DNA from: JACQHM01 sp964535215 | GTDB taxonomy: Bacteria; Methylomirabilota; Methylomirabilia; Methylomirabilales; JACQHM01 | NCBI GenBank assembly: GCA_964535215.1 | Contig: CAZHST010000008.1 | Span: forward strand, 24,942-88,941 | Length of the DNA stretch: 64,000 bases | Direction of reading: 5' to 3' | Shown here: positions 1 through 8,869 of the stretch, piece by piece | Layout of the letters: the number at the start of each line of letters is the position of its first letter | How positions within the stretch are numbered: the stretch's first letter is position 1 | The notes under the pieces: generated by a model | Told to the model about the DNA's origin: nothing | What the model saw: the letters and a program-made list of their open reading frames with translations, nothing else | Databases searched by the model: none | Program-made: the position numbers and the translations under genes

Positions 1-185
1 TCCGGTCGGTCGTTTCCCTCTGGAAGACGGCGAACTGGCACGAGCGGGAGGCCTACGACCTCCTCGGGATCCGCTTCGAGGGCCACCCGGATCACCGGAG
101 GATCCTCCTCTCGGAGGACTGGGTCGGTCATCCGTTAAGGAAGGACTACGAGGATGAACGCCTCGTCCCCTACAGTCCTCCATAA
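1..185 (+). CDS. nuoC: NADH-quinone oxidoreductase subunit C, C-terminal end (cluster 1)
   Basis: Only the last 60 residues are in the window, read in frame from base 3 to the TAA at 183-185. They carry the NuoC C-terminal signature NWHEREAYDLLGI, then FEGHPDHRRILL and HPLRKDY, which the complete copy at 10736 repeats almost word for word. NuoC is a hydrophilic subunit of the complex I peripheral arm and docks NuoD to NuoB. It is the first visible gene of cluster 1. Whether nuoA and nuoB lie upstream cannot be seen. Confidence 0.93.
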   Translation, partial: RSVVSLWKTANWHEREAYDLLGIRFEGHPDHRRILLSEDWVGHPLRKDYEDERLVPYSPP

Positions 186-198
186 ACGTCAAAGGGAG

Positions 199-261
199 CT
201 TTCAGCCATCAGCGTTCAGCGCAGGGCTGATTCCTCGTAAGGGCTGACGGCTGGTCGCTGA
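199..261. repeat. heptad repeat tract between nuoC and nuoD (cluster 1)
   Basis: Units of about 7 bp of the form (t/c)cagcNN run at 199-220. Their inverted partners (ggctgac, ggctggt, cgctgag) run at 241-261, around the spacer 221-240. The block fills the whole gap between the nuoC stop and the nuoD ribosome-binding site and could fold into an imperfect hairpin. Similar tracts recur through the window. Confidence 0.75.
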
Positions 262-279
262 GAAGATGAGGTGCGGGCC

Positions 280-1422
280 ATGGCTGATGTTGTTCAGGCT
301 CCGGTGGAGGAGCGCACCAAGGACCGGATGGAGGAGATGTATGTCAACATGGGACCGCAGCATCCCTCCACCCACGGGGTCCTCCGGCTCCTCCTGAAGC
401 TGGATGGGGAGGTGGTCCTGGAGTGCACTCCCTACATCGGGTACCTTCACCGCTGTCACGAGAAGATCGGGGAGAACAGGACCTATACCCAGATCATCCC
501 CTACACCGACCGCCTGGATTATCTCGCCTCCATGTACAACAACTGGGGGTATGTCCTGGCCGTGGAGCGCCTCTTCGGGGGTGACATCAAGGTCCCCGAG
601 CGGGCCGAGTACATCCGGGTGATCTTGGGGGAGCTGCAGCGGATCGCCTCCCACCTGATCTGGCTTGGGACCTTCGGCCTGGACCTGGGGAACTTCACCA
701 TCTTCATGTACTGCTTCCGGGAGCGGGAGATGATCCTGGACCTCTTCGAGTCGGTCTCCGGCCAGCGCCTGAACTACTCCTTCTTTCGGATCGGTGGGGT
801 GGCCCTGGACCTCCCCGACTCCTTCGTCTCCGACTGCAAGGCCTTCCTGGAGTGGTTCAAACCCCGTCTCCCGGAATACGACGCCATCACCACGGACAAT
901 GTCATCTGGCAGAAGCGACTCCAGGGGATCGGGATCCTCCCCAGGGACATCGCGCTGAGCTGCGCCGTCAGCGGCCCGATGCTCCGGGCCTCCGGGATCA
1001 AGTGGGATCTGCGAAGGGAAGACCCTTACGGGATCTACGATCGGTTCGAGTTCGACATCCCCACCGGCGAGAAGGGGGATACCTGGGATCGGTTCTGGGT
1101 CCGGCGCCGGGAGATGGAGGAGAGCGTCAGGATCGTCGAACAGGCCCTGGAGCAGCTCCCCCCGGGGGAGGTCATGGGGAAGGTCCCAAAGAAGCTGGCC
1201 CCTCCGCCGGGGGACATCTACTCCAGGGTGGAGTCCCCGAGGGGAGAGCTGGGGTTCTACATCGTCTCCGACGGCTCGACGAAACCCTATCGCTACAAGG
1301 TCCGTTCCCCAGCCTTCGTCAACTTGAGCGCGCTCCCCTACATCGCCCCGGGCCATCTGGTAGCCGACATGGTGGCCATCCTGGGGTCGATCGACATCGT
1401 CTTGGGTGAGGTAGACCGCTGA
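280..1422 (+). CDS. nuoD: NADH-quinone oxidoreductase subunit D (cluster 1 type)
   Basis: The 49-kDa subunit (about 380 aa) lines the quinone pocket with NuoB. It has the family start MGPQHPSTHGVLRLLL and the ending SIDIVLGEVDR. I prefer ATG 280 because gaggtg lies 6 bases upstream; GTG 271 in the same frame would add three residues. The N-terminal third reads YIGYLHRCHEKIGENRTY, unlike the HTGVEKECEAKRYLQ of the second copy at 11223. The two nuoD genes are therefore diverged paralogues and not a recent duplication. The ENRT wording resembles NuoD/NdhH proteins of complexes that lack NuoEFG, which fits the missing nuoEFG in this cluster (inference). Confidence 0.95.
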   Translation: MADVVQAPVEERTKDRMEEMYVNMGPQHPSTHGVLRLLLKLDGEVVLECTPYIGYLHRCHEKIGENRTYTQIIPYTDRLDYLASMYNNWGYVLAVERLFGGDIKVPERAEYIRVILGELQRIASHLIWLGTFGLDLGNFTIFMYCFREREMILDLFESVSGQRLNYSFFRIGGVALDLPDSFVSDCKAFLEWFKPRLPEYDAITTDNVIWQKRLQGIGILPRDIALSCAVSGPMLRASGIKWDLRREDPYGIYDRFEFDIPTGEKGDTWDRFWVRRREMEESVRIVEQALEQLPPGEVMGKVPKKLAPPPGDIYSRVESPRGELGFYIVSDGSTKPYRYKVRSPAFVNLSALPYIAPGHLVADMVAILGSIDIVLGEVDR

Positions 1423-1425
1423 AGT

Positions 1426-1505
1426 AGTGGCCAGTTGTCAGCGACCTGGGACCCGTTGAAGGAGCGGAGCCCGCTCCGGGCCTGGCCGTTGGCTGCTGGC
1501 CACAA
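1426..1505. repeat. heptad-type repeat block between nuoD and nuoH (cluster 1)
   Basis: Units such as tggccag, ttgtcag and cgacctg are followed after a spacer by inverted versions (cctggcc, gttggct, gctggcc). The block stays open in the nuoH frame and would artificially lengthen that protein if the first possible start at 1435 were used. Confidence 0.6.
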
Positions 1506-1521
1506 TAGCGTTGGCAAGGAT

Positions 1522-2592
1522 ATGCCGATCATGCTGAACGGGGTGCTCGATCTCCAAACGCTGGTGGGCAAGCTCTCCGCGCTGGCGACCGCCTGGGGCA
1601 TCCCTTCCCTCGTCATCCAGCTCCTCCTCATGGTGGTGGTGGCTGGGATCATCATCCTTTTTGTCTCCGTCTCCGTCATGTTCCTCGTCTGGTGGGAGCG
1701 GAAAATCAGCGCCCACATCCAGGCCCGCTTTGGCCCGATGCGGGTAGGGGGGTGGCATGGATGGGCTCAAAGTATCGCCGATGGGATCAAGCTGATCCTC
1801 AAAGAGGATATTGTCCCCCGAGCGGCCGACAGGATCGTCTTTGCCCTAGCCCCCATGGTCGTCTTCGCCACCGCCTTGACCCTCTACGTGATCATCCCCT
1901 TTGGCCCTGGTCTGATCGTGCAAGATCTGAACATCGGCGTTCTCTTTTACATCTCCCTCTCCTCCCTGACGGTGGTCGGGATCGTCATGGCCGGGTGGGG
2001 CTCCGGGAACAAATACTCGGCCCTTGGGGCGCTACGCTCGGCGGCTCAGGTCGTGAGCTACGAAGTCCCCCTGGTGATTTCCATCCTTCCGGTGATCATG
2101 CTGGCCGGGTCCCTCAAAATGACGGACATCATCGCCGCCCAGGAGAAGATCTGGTTCGTCGTCCCGCAATTTTTGGCCTTCCTCACCTTCTTCACCGCCG
2201 CCCTCGCCGAGACCAACCGTCTCCCCTTTGACATCCCCGAGGCGGAGTCGGAGCTGGTGGCCGGTTTCCACGTGGAGTACAGCGGCATCCGGTTCGCCAT
2301 GTTCTTCCTGGCCGAGTATGCCAACATGTTCACCGTCTCGGCCATCGCCACCACCTGCTTTTTAGGGGGGTGGCGCGGTCCGGCCCTGCTCCCCTTCCTC
2401 CCCGGGAAACTCTGGGCTGTTTTCTGGTTCCTGACCAAGACCTACTTCCTCATCTTCGTCATGATGTGGCTCCGCTGGACGCTGGCCCGTCTCCGGGTAG
2501 ACCAGCTCATGAACTTAGGCTGGAAGGTCCTCCTGCCCGTTGGCTTCCTGAACTTGGGGGTCACCGGGTTGGTGATGGTCCTCCTGGGATGA
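1522..2592 (+). CDS. nuoH: NADH-quinone oxidoreductase subunit H (cluster 1)
   Basis: NuoH (about 356 aa) is the heel of the membrane arm and forms the entry to the quinone tunnel. Visible landmarks are WWERKISAHIQARFGP, the loop QSIADGIKLILKED, AETNRLPFDIPEAESELV, and ELVAGFHVEYSGI near the end of the quinone-facing loops. About eight hydrophobic helices are apparent. ATG 1522 lies just after aagga. The frame is open back to 1435 only because the upstream repeat block has no stop. It is longer than the second copy (341 aa), with an N-terminal extension before the first helix. Confidence 0.93.
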   Translation: MPIMLNGVLDLQTLVGKLSALATAWGIPSLVIQLLLMVVVAGIIILFVSVSVMFLVWWERKISAHIQARFGPMRVGGWHGWAQSIADGIKLILKEDIVPRAADRIVFALAPMVVFATALTLYVIIPFGPGLIVQDLNIGVLFYISLSSLTVVGIVMAGWGSGNKYSALGALRSAAQVVSYEVPLVISILPVIMLAGSLKMTDIIAAQEKIWFVVPQFLAFLTFFTAALAETNRLPFDIPEAESELVAGFHVEYSGIRFAMFFLAEYANMFTVSAIATTCFLGGWRGPALLPFLPGKLWAVFWFLTKTYFLIFVMMWLRWTLARLRVDQLMNLGWKVLLPVGFLNLGVTGLVMVLLG

Positions 2593-2602
2593 AACCCTTC
2601 AG

Positions 2603-3097
2603 ATGACGGCTTCTACCATCAGCTTCTTTATCCTCGCGGCCCTCGCGGTGGCGGCGGCCCTGATCGTCGTCCTCGGCAGAAATATCGTCCATGCGGCCCT
2701 GGCCCTTGTCCTGACCTTCTGCTCGGTGGCCGGGCTCTATGTCCTCCTGGATGCGGAGTTCCTGGCGGCCGTCCAGGTCCTCCTCTATGTGGGCGGAATC
2801 ACCATCCTGCTCCTCTTCGCCATCATGCTGACCAGCCGGATCACCGGCGGAGGGGTCCGGATCCTGAACGAGCAGGTGGGGGTCAGCCTTTTGGTCGTAG
2901 GAGGGCTTCTGCTGCTGATCATCTCCGTCTTCTGGAACACCCCCTTTGGGGGAGGGGCGTCCCCCCCCGTCCAGACCACCCCCTACATCGGGAGGCTTCT
3001 GATCACGACCTACCTCCTCCCCTTTGAGGTGGTCTCGATCCTCCTGCTGGCCGCCCTAATCGGGGCCTTGATCCTCGCCAGAAAGGAGAAGGAGTAA
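2603..3097 (+). CDS. nuoJ: NADH-quinone oxidoreductase subunit J (cluster 1)
   Basis: A hydrophobic 164-aa protein with five predicted helices. The NuoJ core HAALALVLTFCSVAGLYVLL is followed by AEFLAAVQVLLYVGGITILLLF, which contains the pi-bulge helix region of the family. It starts 10 bases after nuoH and ends one base before nuoK, so it is tightly co-transcribed. nuoI, which normally sits between nuoH and nuoJ, is absent: there is no room for it. Confidence 0.93.
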   Translation: MTASTISFFILAALAVAAALIVVLGRNIVHAALALVLTFCSVAGLYVLLDAEFLAAVQVLLYVGGITILLLFAIMLTSRITGGGVRILNEQVGVSLLVVGGLLLLIISVFWNTPFGGGASPPVQTTPYIGRLLITTYLLPFEVVSILLLAALIGALILARKEKE

Positions 3098-3098
3098 G

Positions 3099-3407
3099 AT
3101 GGTTCCGCTCCACTACTACCTGATCCTGGGAGGAATCCTTTTCGCCATCGGCATGTTTGGCGCGCTGACGAGGCGACATGCCATCGGCATCTTGATGTCC
3201 ATCGAGCTGATGTTCAATGCCGCCAACCTCAGCTTCGTGGCCTTCTCCCGGTACCTCCCTGAATCGGCCCTTCGGGGTCAGGTCTTTGCCATCTTTGTCA
3301 TTACCGTCGCCGCGGCCGAGGCGGCGGTGGGTTTGGCCATCGTCCTGGGACTCTACCGGAACTTCAAGACGGTCAACGTGGACGAGATCAACCTGCTCAG
3401 ATGGTAA
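3099..3407 (+). CDS. nuoK: NADH-quinone oxidoreductase subunit K (cluster 1)
   Basis: The usual size for NuoK (102 aa, three helices). Both family glutamates of the proton path are present, in SIELMFNA and AAAEAAVG, and the protein ends in the conserved NVDEINLL. Only a few bases separate it from nuoJ. Confidence 0.95.
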   Translation: MVPLHYYLILGGILFAIGMFGALTRRHAIGILMSIELMFNAANLSFVAFSRYLPESALRGQVFAIFVITVAAAEAAVGLAIVLGLYRNFKTVNVDEINLLRW

Positions 3408-3410
3408 GGA

Positions 3411-3450
3411 AGCCATCAGCCGTCAGCCGTTAGCCCTGAGGAGCAGGGCT
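3411..3450. repeat. heptad repeat tract between nuoK and nuoL (cluster 1)
   Basis: Tandem units ccatcag, ccgtcag, ccgttag and ccctgag fill the short gap upstream of nuoL. This is the same unit family as the tract at 199. Confidence 0.75.
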
Positions 3451-3467
3451 GGAAATGGGGTCTTCTG

Positions 3468-5468
3468 ATGATTGAGTCCGTGGGGTTGGTCCCTCTTTTC
3501 CCCCTGGTTGGGGTGCTGATCAACGGCCTCTTCGGGAGGACCCTGATCAGGGACAGGGCCCACTGGGTGGCCGTGCCGGTGACCGGCCTTTCCTTCCTGG
3601 TAGCCTTCTTCATCTTCCTCGAGGTGGCCTCGGGCAAGACCCTGAACCTGGACCTCTACACCTGGGTCTCCGTCGGCGACTTCCAGGCCACCATCGGGTT
3701 CCAGGTGGATGCCCTGTCGGCCGTCATGATGCTGGTGGTGACCTTCGTAGGGTTCCTGATCCACATCTACTCCATTGGCTACATGCACGGCGATCCCGGC
3801 TACTGGCGCTTCTTCACCTACATGAACCTCTTCATGTTCTCCATGCTCACCCTGGTCCTGGCCAACAACTACCTCCTGCTGTTCTTAGGTTGGGAGGGGG
3901 TGGGCCTCTGCTCGTACCTTCTCATCGGCTTCTGGTTCGAGAAGAAGTCGGCCTCGGATGCGGGAAAGAAGGCCTTCATCGTCAACCGGGTCGGAGACGC
4001 CGGCTTCATCCTGGGGCTCTTTTTGATCTGGACAACCTTCGGGAGCCTGAAGTTCTCCGAGGTCTTCCACCGGGCCCAAGACCTCCACGGGATCCTGACC
4101 CAACCTTCCTTCCTGGGCCTGAGTCTGGTGGGCTGGATGACCCTCCTCCTCTTTATCGGCGCGACCGGGAAGTCAGCCCAGCTCCCCCTGTACGTCTGGC
4201 TCCCCGACGCCATGGAGGGGCCGACGCCGGTCTCGGCCCTGATCCATGCGGCGACCATGGTGACGGCCGGCGTCTACATGGTGGCCCGGACCCAACCCCT
4301 CTATGATCTTGCCCCTTTTAGCCGGGACCTGGTGGCGATCGTGGGGGCGCTCACAGCCGTCTTCGCCGCCTCCATCGCCCTGGTCCAGAACGATATCAAA
4401 CGGATCATCGCCTACTCGACCATCTCGCAGCTTGGCTACATGTTCATGGGGGCTGGGGTCGGGGCCTACGCCTCGGGGATCTTCCACCTGGCGACCCACG
4501 CCTTCTTCAAGGCCCTTCTGTTTCTGGGAGCCGGGTCCGTCATCCACGCGCTCCAGGGGGAACAGGATATCAGGAGGATGGGGGACCTAAAGCGGCACAT
4601 GCCGATCACGGCCAACACGTTCCTGATCGCTGCCTTGGCGAACGCGGGGATCTTCCCCCTGGCCGGGTTTTGGTCCAAGGATGAGATCCTCTATGCCGCC
4701 TTCTCCTCGGGCACCCGCACCGGTTTCTTCGCGGGGCTCCTCGGCATCCTCGGGGCCTTCCTCACGGCCTTTTACATGTTCCGGCTCTATTTCCTGGTCT
4801 TTAAGGGAGAGTCCCGGGTGGCCCCCGATCTCCGCCACCACCTGCATGAGTCGCCGCCCGTGATGACCCGCCCCCTGATCATCCTTGCGTTTTTTGCGGC
4901 GGTGGCCGGCTTCTTCGGCGTCCCTCCTGAGAGGGGCCTGTACCATACCCTCGTCCTCCCCGTCTTCGAGGGGGGCCATGGGGCGACCACGGCGGCCCCC
5001 GCCTCTCTCCCCCTGGGGGGGACCCTGGCCCTCTCCTCCCTCCTGATCGCTTTGGTTGGGATCGCCCTGGCCTACTCCTTCTACCTGGTCAGGACGGAGC
5101 TTCCCGGAGAACTCTCGGAGCGGTTCCGGGGGATCTACCGGCTCCTCTTCAACAAGTACTGGGTAGATGAACTCTACCGGTTGATCTTCGTGGACTTCGG
5201 CGGGTGGGTCTGTCAGAAGCTCTGGGGCTTCGATGACAAGGTGGTGGACGGGGTGGTGAACGGGGCAAGCCTCCTTACCTTAAAGGCGAGCGGCCTTTCC
5301 GACCGAATTGACCTGAAAGGGGTGGATGGGGCCGTGAACGGCGTCGCCGCCGTCATCCAGGAGGGGAGCTTTGTCATGCGGTACTGGCAGACGGGGCTGA
5401 TCCAGAACTACCTCTTCTGGATGGCGGCAGGCATCTTCGCCATGGTGGTGATCTATCTGCTCCTCTGA
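3468..5468 (+). CDS. nuoL: NADH-quinone oxidoreductase subunit L (cluster 1)
   Basis: The distal antiporter-like, proton-pumping subunit (666 aa). Seen are the start VPLFPLVGVLINGLFGR, GWEGVGLCSYLLIGFW with its key glutamate, KSAQLPLYVWLPDAMEGPTP, ALIHAATMVTAGVYM and the lysine-bearing LVQNDIKRIIAYSTISQLGYM. The C-terminal part contains the long lateral helix and a final membrane anchor. It is full length and close in layout to the 642-aa copy at 17975. Confidence 0.96.
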   Translation: MIESVGLVPLFPLVGVLINGLFGRTLIRDRAHWVAVPVTGLSFLVAFFIFLEVASGKTLNLDLYTWVSVGDFQATIGFQVDALSAVMMLVVTFVGFLIHIYSIGYMHGDPGYWRFFTYMNLFMFSMLTLVLANNYLLLFLGWEGVGLCSYLLIGFWFEKKSASDAGKKAFIVNRVGDAGFILGLFLIWTTFGSLKFSEVFHRAQDLHGILTQPSFLGLSLVGWMTLLLFIGATGKSAQLPLYVWLPDAMEGPTPVSALIHAATMVTAGVYMVARTQPLYDLAPFSRDLVAIVGALTAVFAASIALVQNDIKRIIAYSTISQLGYMFMGAGVGAYASGIFHLATHAFFKALLFLGAGSVIHALQGEQDIRRMGDLKRHMPITANTFLIAALANAGIFPLAGFWSKDEILYAAFSSGTRTGFFAGLLGILGAFLTAFYMFRLYFLVFKGESRVAPDLRHHLHESPPVMTRPLIILAFFAAVAGFFGVPPERGLYHTLVLPVFEGGHGATTAAPASLPLGGTLALSSLLIALVGIALAYSFYLVRTELPGELSERFRGIYRLLFNKYWVDELYRLIFVDFGGWVCQKLWGFDDKVVDGVVNGASLLTLKASGLSDRIDLKGVDGAVNGVAAVIQEGSFVMRYWQTGLIQNYLFWMAAGIFAMVVIYLLL

Positions 5469-5573
5469 GCGAGCCCGGTTCACAGGCTCCCATCGAACCA
5501 GGGGGGTGAGCGGTACTGGACCCGATGGTTGAAGTCCTTCTGGCAAGCGGCGTAGAAGGAGGTCCCTAGACCA

Positions 5574-7319
5574 ATGGATGCTCCGAGCTTCCCCATCCTC
5601 TCCCTGATTGTCTTCCTCCCGCTCCTGGGGGCCTTGGCCCTGCTTCTCGTCCCAAAGGTCCAGGAAACCCTGATCCGCTGGATGGCGCTCCTCTTTACGA
5701 CGGCGGACCTCGTGGCTTTTCTCTGGACGGTCCCGCGGTTTGACCCGACAACAGCCGCGATGCAGTTCGTGGAGAAGGTCCCCTGGATCCCCTCCATCGG
5801 GGTGACCTATTTCCTGGGGGTTGATGGGATCAGCCTGTGGCTCGTCGGCTTGACGACGCTCCTCTCCCTCATCGCCGTCCTCTGCTCCTGGGAATCGATC
5901 ACGGAGCGGGTCAAGGAGTACCATATCTTCCTCCTGATCCTGGAGACCGGGATGCTGGGGGTCTTTACGGCCCTGGACTTCTTCCTCTTCTACATCTTCT
6001 GGGAGGTCGTCCTGGTCCCCATGTATTTCCTGATCGGCATCTGGGGTCATCCGGCCAGGAGGCTGTACGCGGCCATCAAGTTCTTCCTGTACACCCTCTT
6101 CGGCTCCGTCGTCATGCTCTTGGGCATCCTGGCCGTTTTCTTCTACCACTGGGGGGAGGAGAAGTTCCCCACCTTTGATGTCCTGGAGCTGATGAAGCTT
6201 TCCTACCCCACCGCCCCCCTCTTCTCCCTCTTGGGCGTTCCCTTCTCCTTCCAGGACCTGGTCTGGCTGGCCTTCTTCCTCTCCTTTGCCATCAAGGTCC
6301 CGATGTTCCCCTTCCACACCTGGCTCCCCGACGCCCACACGGAAGCCCCTACGGCGGGGAGTGTCATCCTGGCCGGGATCCTCCTGAAGATGGGGACCTA
6401 TGGGTTCGTCCGGTTCAACCTGCCGATGTTCCCGGAGGCCACCAAGCACTTCGTCCCCTTCATGGCGACCTTGTCCCTCATCGCGATCATCTACGGGGCC
6501 ATGGTCTGCATCGTCCAAAAGGATATGAAGCGGCTCATTGCCTTCTCCTCCGTCAGCCACATGGGGTTCGTGACCCTGGGAACCTTCGCCCTGAACCAGC
6601 AGGGGCTGGAGGGGGCCCTCCTTTACATGATTAACCATGGCCTCTCCACCGGAGCCTTGTTCTTGATCGTCGGGATGATCTACGATCGTCGCCATACCCG
6701 GATGATCAGCGAGATCGGTTCGGGCCTGTCCCACCGCATGCCCATCTATGCCGCTCTCTTTGCCATCACCATGCTCTCCTCCATGGGCCTTCCGGGCTTA
6801 AACGGCTTCATCGGCGAGTTCCTGGTCCTGATCGGGGCCTTTCACGTCAACAAACTCTGGGCGGCCTTCGGCGTCACGGGGATCATCTTGGGCGCGGCCT
6901 ATCTCCTCTGGCTCTACCAGCGGACCATGTTCGGCCCCCTGGAGAAACCGGAGAACATGAAGCTTTCAGACCTGAACTTCCGGGAGATCCTTACCCTGCT
7001 CCCTCTGGTCCTCCTCTTCTTTTGGATCGGCCTCTACCCCGTCCCGTTCCTCTCCAGGATGGAGCCCTCCGTGGAAAAGATCCTGGTCCAGGTCCACGAG
7101 CCCAAGGCCGCGAAAGCCGACACCAGCCTTAAGGCTAAAGGTCTGAGGGGGGGGGTCACGAGAGGCCAGGAGGAAGCCGAACGAAGCCGGGCGGAGGGTG
7201 GGCAGAAGACAGGAGGGCCATGGGCGGTGTTCGGGCCCGAGACGGTCACCGCCGTAAAAAGTCCAAATCTGGCCACGGGCCACCGGTCACCGGCCACTGA
7301 AGTTGGGAAGGAGCCATGA
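5574..7319 (+). CDS. nuoM: NADH-quinone oxidoreductase subunit M (cluster 1), with repeat-derived C-terminal tail
   Basis: An antiporter-like proton-pumping subunit (581 aa). It has FWEVVLVPMYFLIGIWG with the essential Glu, AIKVPMFPFHTWLPDAH with the essential Lys, and MINHGLSTGALFLIVGMIYDR. gaaggaggt lies upstream of ATG 5574. After the normal end near PFLSRMEPSVEKILVQV, an extra tail of about 75 residues is rich in Gly, Arg, Ala and Pro. Its end is encoded by a heptad repeat (7270-7298). The stop overlaps the nuoN start (ATGA). The tail is absent from the usual family length of roughly 500 aa. Confidence 0.95.
   Translation: MDAPSFPILSLIVFLPLLGALALLLVPKVQETLIRWMALLFTTADLVAFLWTVPRFDPTTAAMQFVEKVPWIPSIGVTYFLGVDGISLWLVGLTTLLSLIAVLCSWESITERVKEYHIFLLILETGMLGVFTALDFFLFYIFWEVVLVPMYFLIGIWGHPARRLYAAIKFFLYTLFGSVVMLLGILAVFFYHWGEEKFPTFDVLELMKLSYPTAPLFSLLGVPFSFQDLVWLAFFLSFAIKVPMFPFHTWLPDAHTEAPTAGSVILAGILLKMGTYGFVRFNLPMFPEATKHFVPFMATLSLIAIIYGAMVCIVQKDMKRLIAFSSVSHMGFVTLGTFALNQQGLEGALLYMINHGLSTGALFLIVGMIYDRRHTRMISEIGSGLSHRMPIYAALFAITMLSSMGLPGLNGFIGEFLVLIGAFHVNKLWAAFGVTGIILGAAYLLWLYQRTMFGPLEKPENMKLSDLNFREILTLLPLVLLFFWIGLYPVPFLSRMEPSVEKILVQVHEPKAAKADTSLKAKGLRGGVTRGQEEAERSRAEGGQKTGGPWAVFGPETVTAVKSPNLATGHRSPATEVGKEP
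7270..7298. repeat. heptad repeats inside the 3' end of nuoM (cluster 1)
   Basis: Four consecutive units (tggccac, gggccac, cggtcac, cggccac) lie in frame and encode LATGHRSPATE at the extreme C terminus of NuoM, directly before the nuoN ribosome-binding site. Confidence 0.8.
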
Positions 7320-8788
7320 TCCCCTTTGTAAGCTGGGCCGATCTCCAGGCTGCCCTCCCCGAGGTCCTCCTCACCTTCGCGGCCCTCGTGGGGTTGACCC
7401 TTGATTTTTTCTTCCCTCGGGGGAGGCGGGCCTGGGTCGGGACCTTAAGCATCGGCGGGGTCCTGGTGGCCGCCTGGGCCGTCCTCTGGCAGATCAGGAC
7501 CGGGACGAACCGAACGGCCTTCAGCGGCCTTTACACCGCGGATCCCTTCTCCCTTTTCTTCAAGGTGATCTTCCTCCTGGCCACGGCCTTGATTATCCTG
7601 ATGGCCATGGGATATTTACCGTTGGAGGGGATTGACCTGGGGGAGTTCTATGTCCTCCTCCTCTTTTCGACCCTGGGGATGATGCTGATGGCATCGGCCT
7701 CCGATCTCCTCACCGTCTACATCGGCCTGGAGACCATGTCCGTCTGTATCTACGCCCTGATCGGTTTTTTAAAACGGGACCGTCGGAGCGTGGAGGCGGC
7801 CCTGAAATACCTCCTCATGGGGATCTTTGCCTCGGGGGTCCTCCTCTACGGGTTTGTCCTCTTCTATGGCTTCTCAGGGACCACTGAGTTAAAAGGGATC
7901 GCCCGGGCAGTGGCCTCCCAACCCTTGAAGAGCCCCCTCCTCCTGGGGCTGGTGTTGGTCTCGGCAGGGTTCGGCTTCAAGATCGCCGCTGTCCCGTTCC
8001 ACATGTACGTCCCCGATGCCTACGAAGGGGCCCCCCATCCCGTCACGGCCTTCATCTCCATCGGGCCAAAGGTGGCTGGCTTCGCCGTCCTCCTCCGGGT
8101 CTTCCTGACGGCCTTTCCAGCCCTCCAGGAGAGCTGGACCGTCCTCCTGGTCGCTCTTTCCTTCCTGACCATGACGGTGGGGAACATCGTCGCCATTGCC
8201 CAGCGAAATGTGAAGCGGATGCTGGCCTATAGCTCCATTGCCCATGTGGGGTACATGTTGATCGGGGTGGTGGTCAAGGATCCGATCGGGGTCTCGGCCG
8301 TTCTCTTTTATGGCCTGGCCTACTGCCTGATGAACCTGGGGGCCTTCGCCGTCGTCATCCTCCTCTGCCAGGGGACGGTCAAGGGGGATCAGATCGAGGA
8401 CTTCACCGGGCTGGCCCGGCGAAGCCCGGCGGCGGCCTTCGCCATGCTCCTGTTCCTCCTCTCCCTGGCCGGGGTTCCCCCCACCGCCGGGTTTGTCGGG
8501 AAGCTCTACCTTTTCGGTGCAGCCATCAACGCTGGTCAGGCAGCCCACCAGCCGCTCTTCATCGGGCTGGCCATTGCGGCCGTTGTCAACTCCGCGATCT
8601 CCCTCTACTATTACATGCGGGTGGCGATGTACATGTATATGCGGGACTCCGAGGGAACGATCCCCCTGAGCCCATCGCCCCCCTTGCGGCTTGCCATCCT
8701 CCTGGCTGTTCTGGGGACCTTCTTGATCGGTCTCTATCCGGGGCTCTTCCTGGACTTGGCCAGGGCCTCGGTGGAAGGGGTCCTCTAG
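7316..8788 (+). CDS. nuoN: NADH-quinone oxidoreductase subunit N (cluster 1)
   Basis: The third antiporter-like subunit (490 aa). Family marks are YIGLETMSVCIYALIGF with the conserved Glu, AALKYLLMGIFASGVLLYG, FKIAAVPFHMYVPDAYEGAPHPVTAFIS and NVKRMLAYSSIAHVGYMLIG. Its ATG overlaps the nuoM stop, so the two are translationally coupled. It is the last gene of cluster 1, and the next gene is served by a separate promoter. Confidence 0.96.
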   Translation: MIPFVSWADLQAALPEVLLTFAALVGLTLDFFFPRGRRAWVGTLSIGGVLVAAWAVLWQIRTGTNRTAFSGLYTADPFSLFFKVIFLLATALIILMAMGYLPLEGIDLGEFYVLLLFSTLGMMLMASASDLLTVYIGLETMSVCIYALIGFLKRDRRSVEAALKYLLMGIFASGVLLYGFVLFYGFSGTTELKGIARAVASQPLKSPLLLGLVLVSAGFGFKIAAVPFHMYVPDAYEGAPHPVTAFISIGPKVAGFAVLLRVFLTAFPALQESWTVLLVALSFLTMTVGNIVAIAQRNVKRMLAYSSIAHVGYMLIGVVVKDPIGVSAVLFYGLAYCLMNLGAFAVVILLCQGTVKGDQIEDFTGLARRSPAAAFAMLLFLLSLAGVPPTAGFVGKLYLFGAAINAGQAAHQPLFIGLAIAAVVNSAISLYYYMRVAMYMYMRDSEGTIPLSPSPPLRLAILLAVLGTFLIGLYPGLFLDLARASVEGVL

Positions 8789-8806
8789 GAACCGCGAAGA
8801 ACGCTC

Positions 8807-8834
8807 TTGACAAAGAGGAAAAGCATGGTACACT
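8807..8834 (+). promoter_or_regulatory. sigma-70-type promoter for atpI-atpB-atpE-nuoA...rex
   Basis: TTGACA (8807-8812) and TACACT (8829-8834) are separated by 16 bases, 36 bases upstream of the atpI start, in the only sizeable gap after nuoN. It would make the atp/nuo cluster 2 unit independent of cluster 1. Confidence 0.7.
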
Positions 8835-8869
8835 AACGAAATCCATCCAGTGGAGAGGCTGAGGGGACC

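Noticed and set aside
202..1356. 384-codon open frame antisense to nuoD
   Set aside because: Shadow frame caused by GC-rich codon bias. Its product is Pro/Gly/Asp-rich with no domain, and nuoD is certain on the other strand. The same applies to the long antisense frames at 5280-6734 and 20195-21385, opposite nuoM genes, and at 31953-33956, opposite pilB/pilT.
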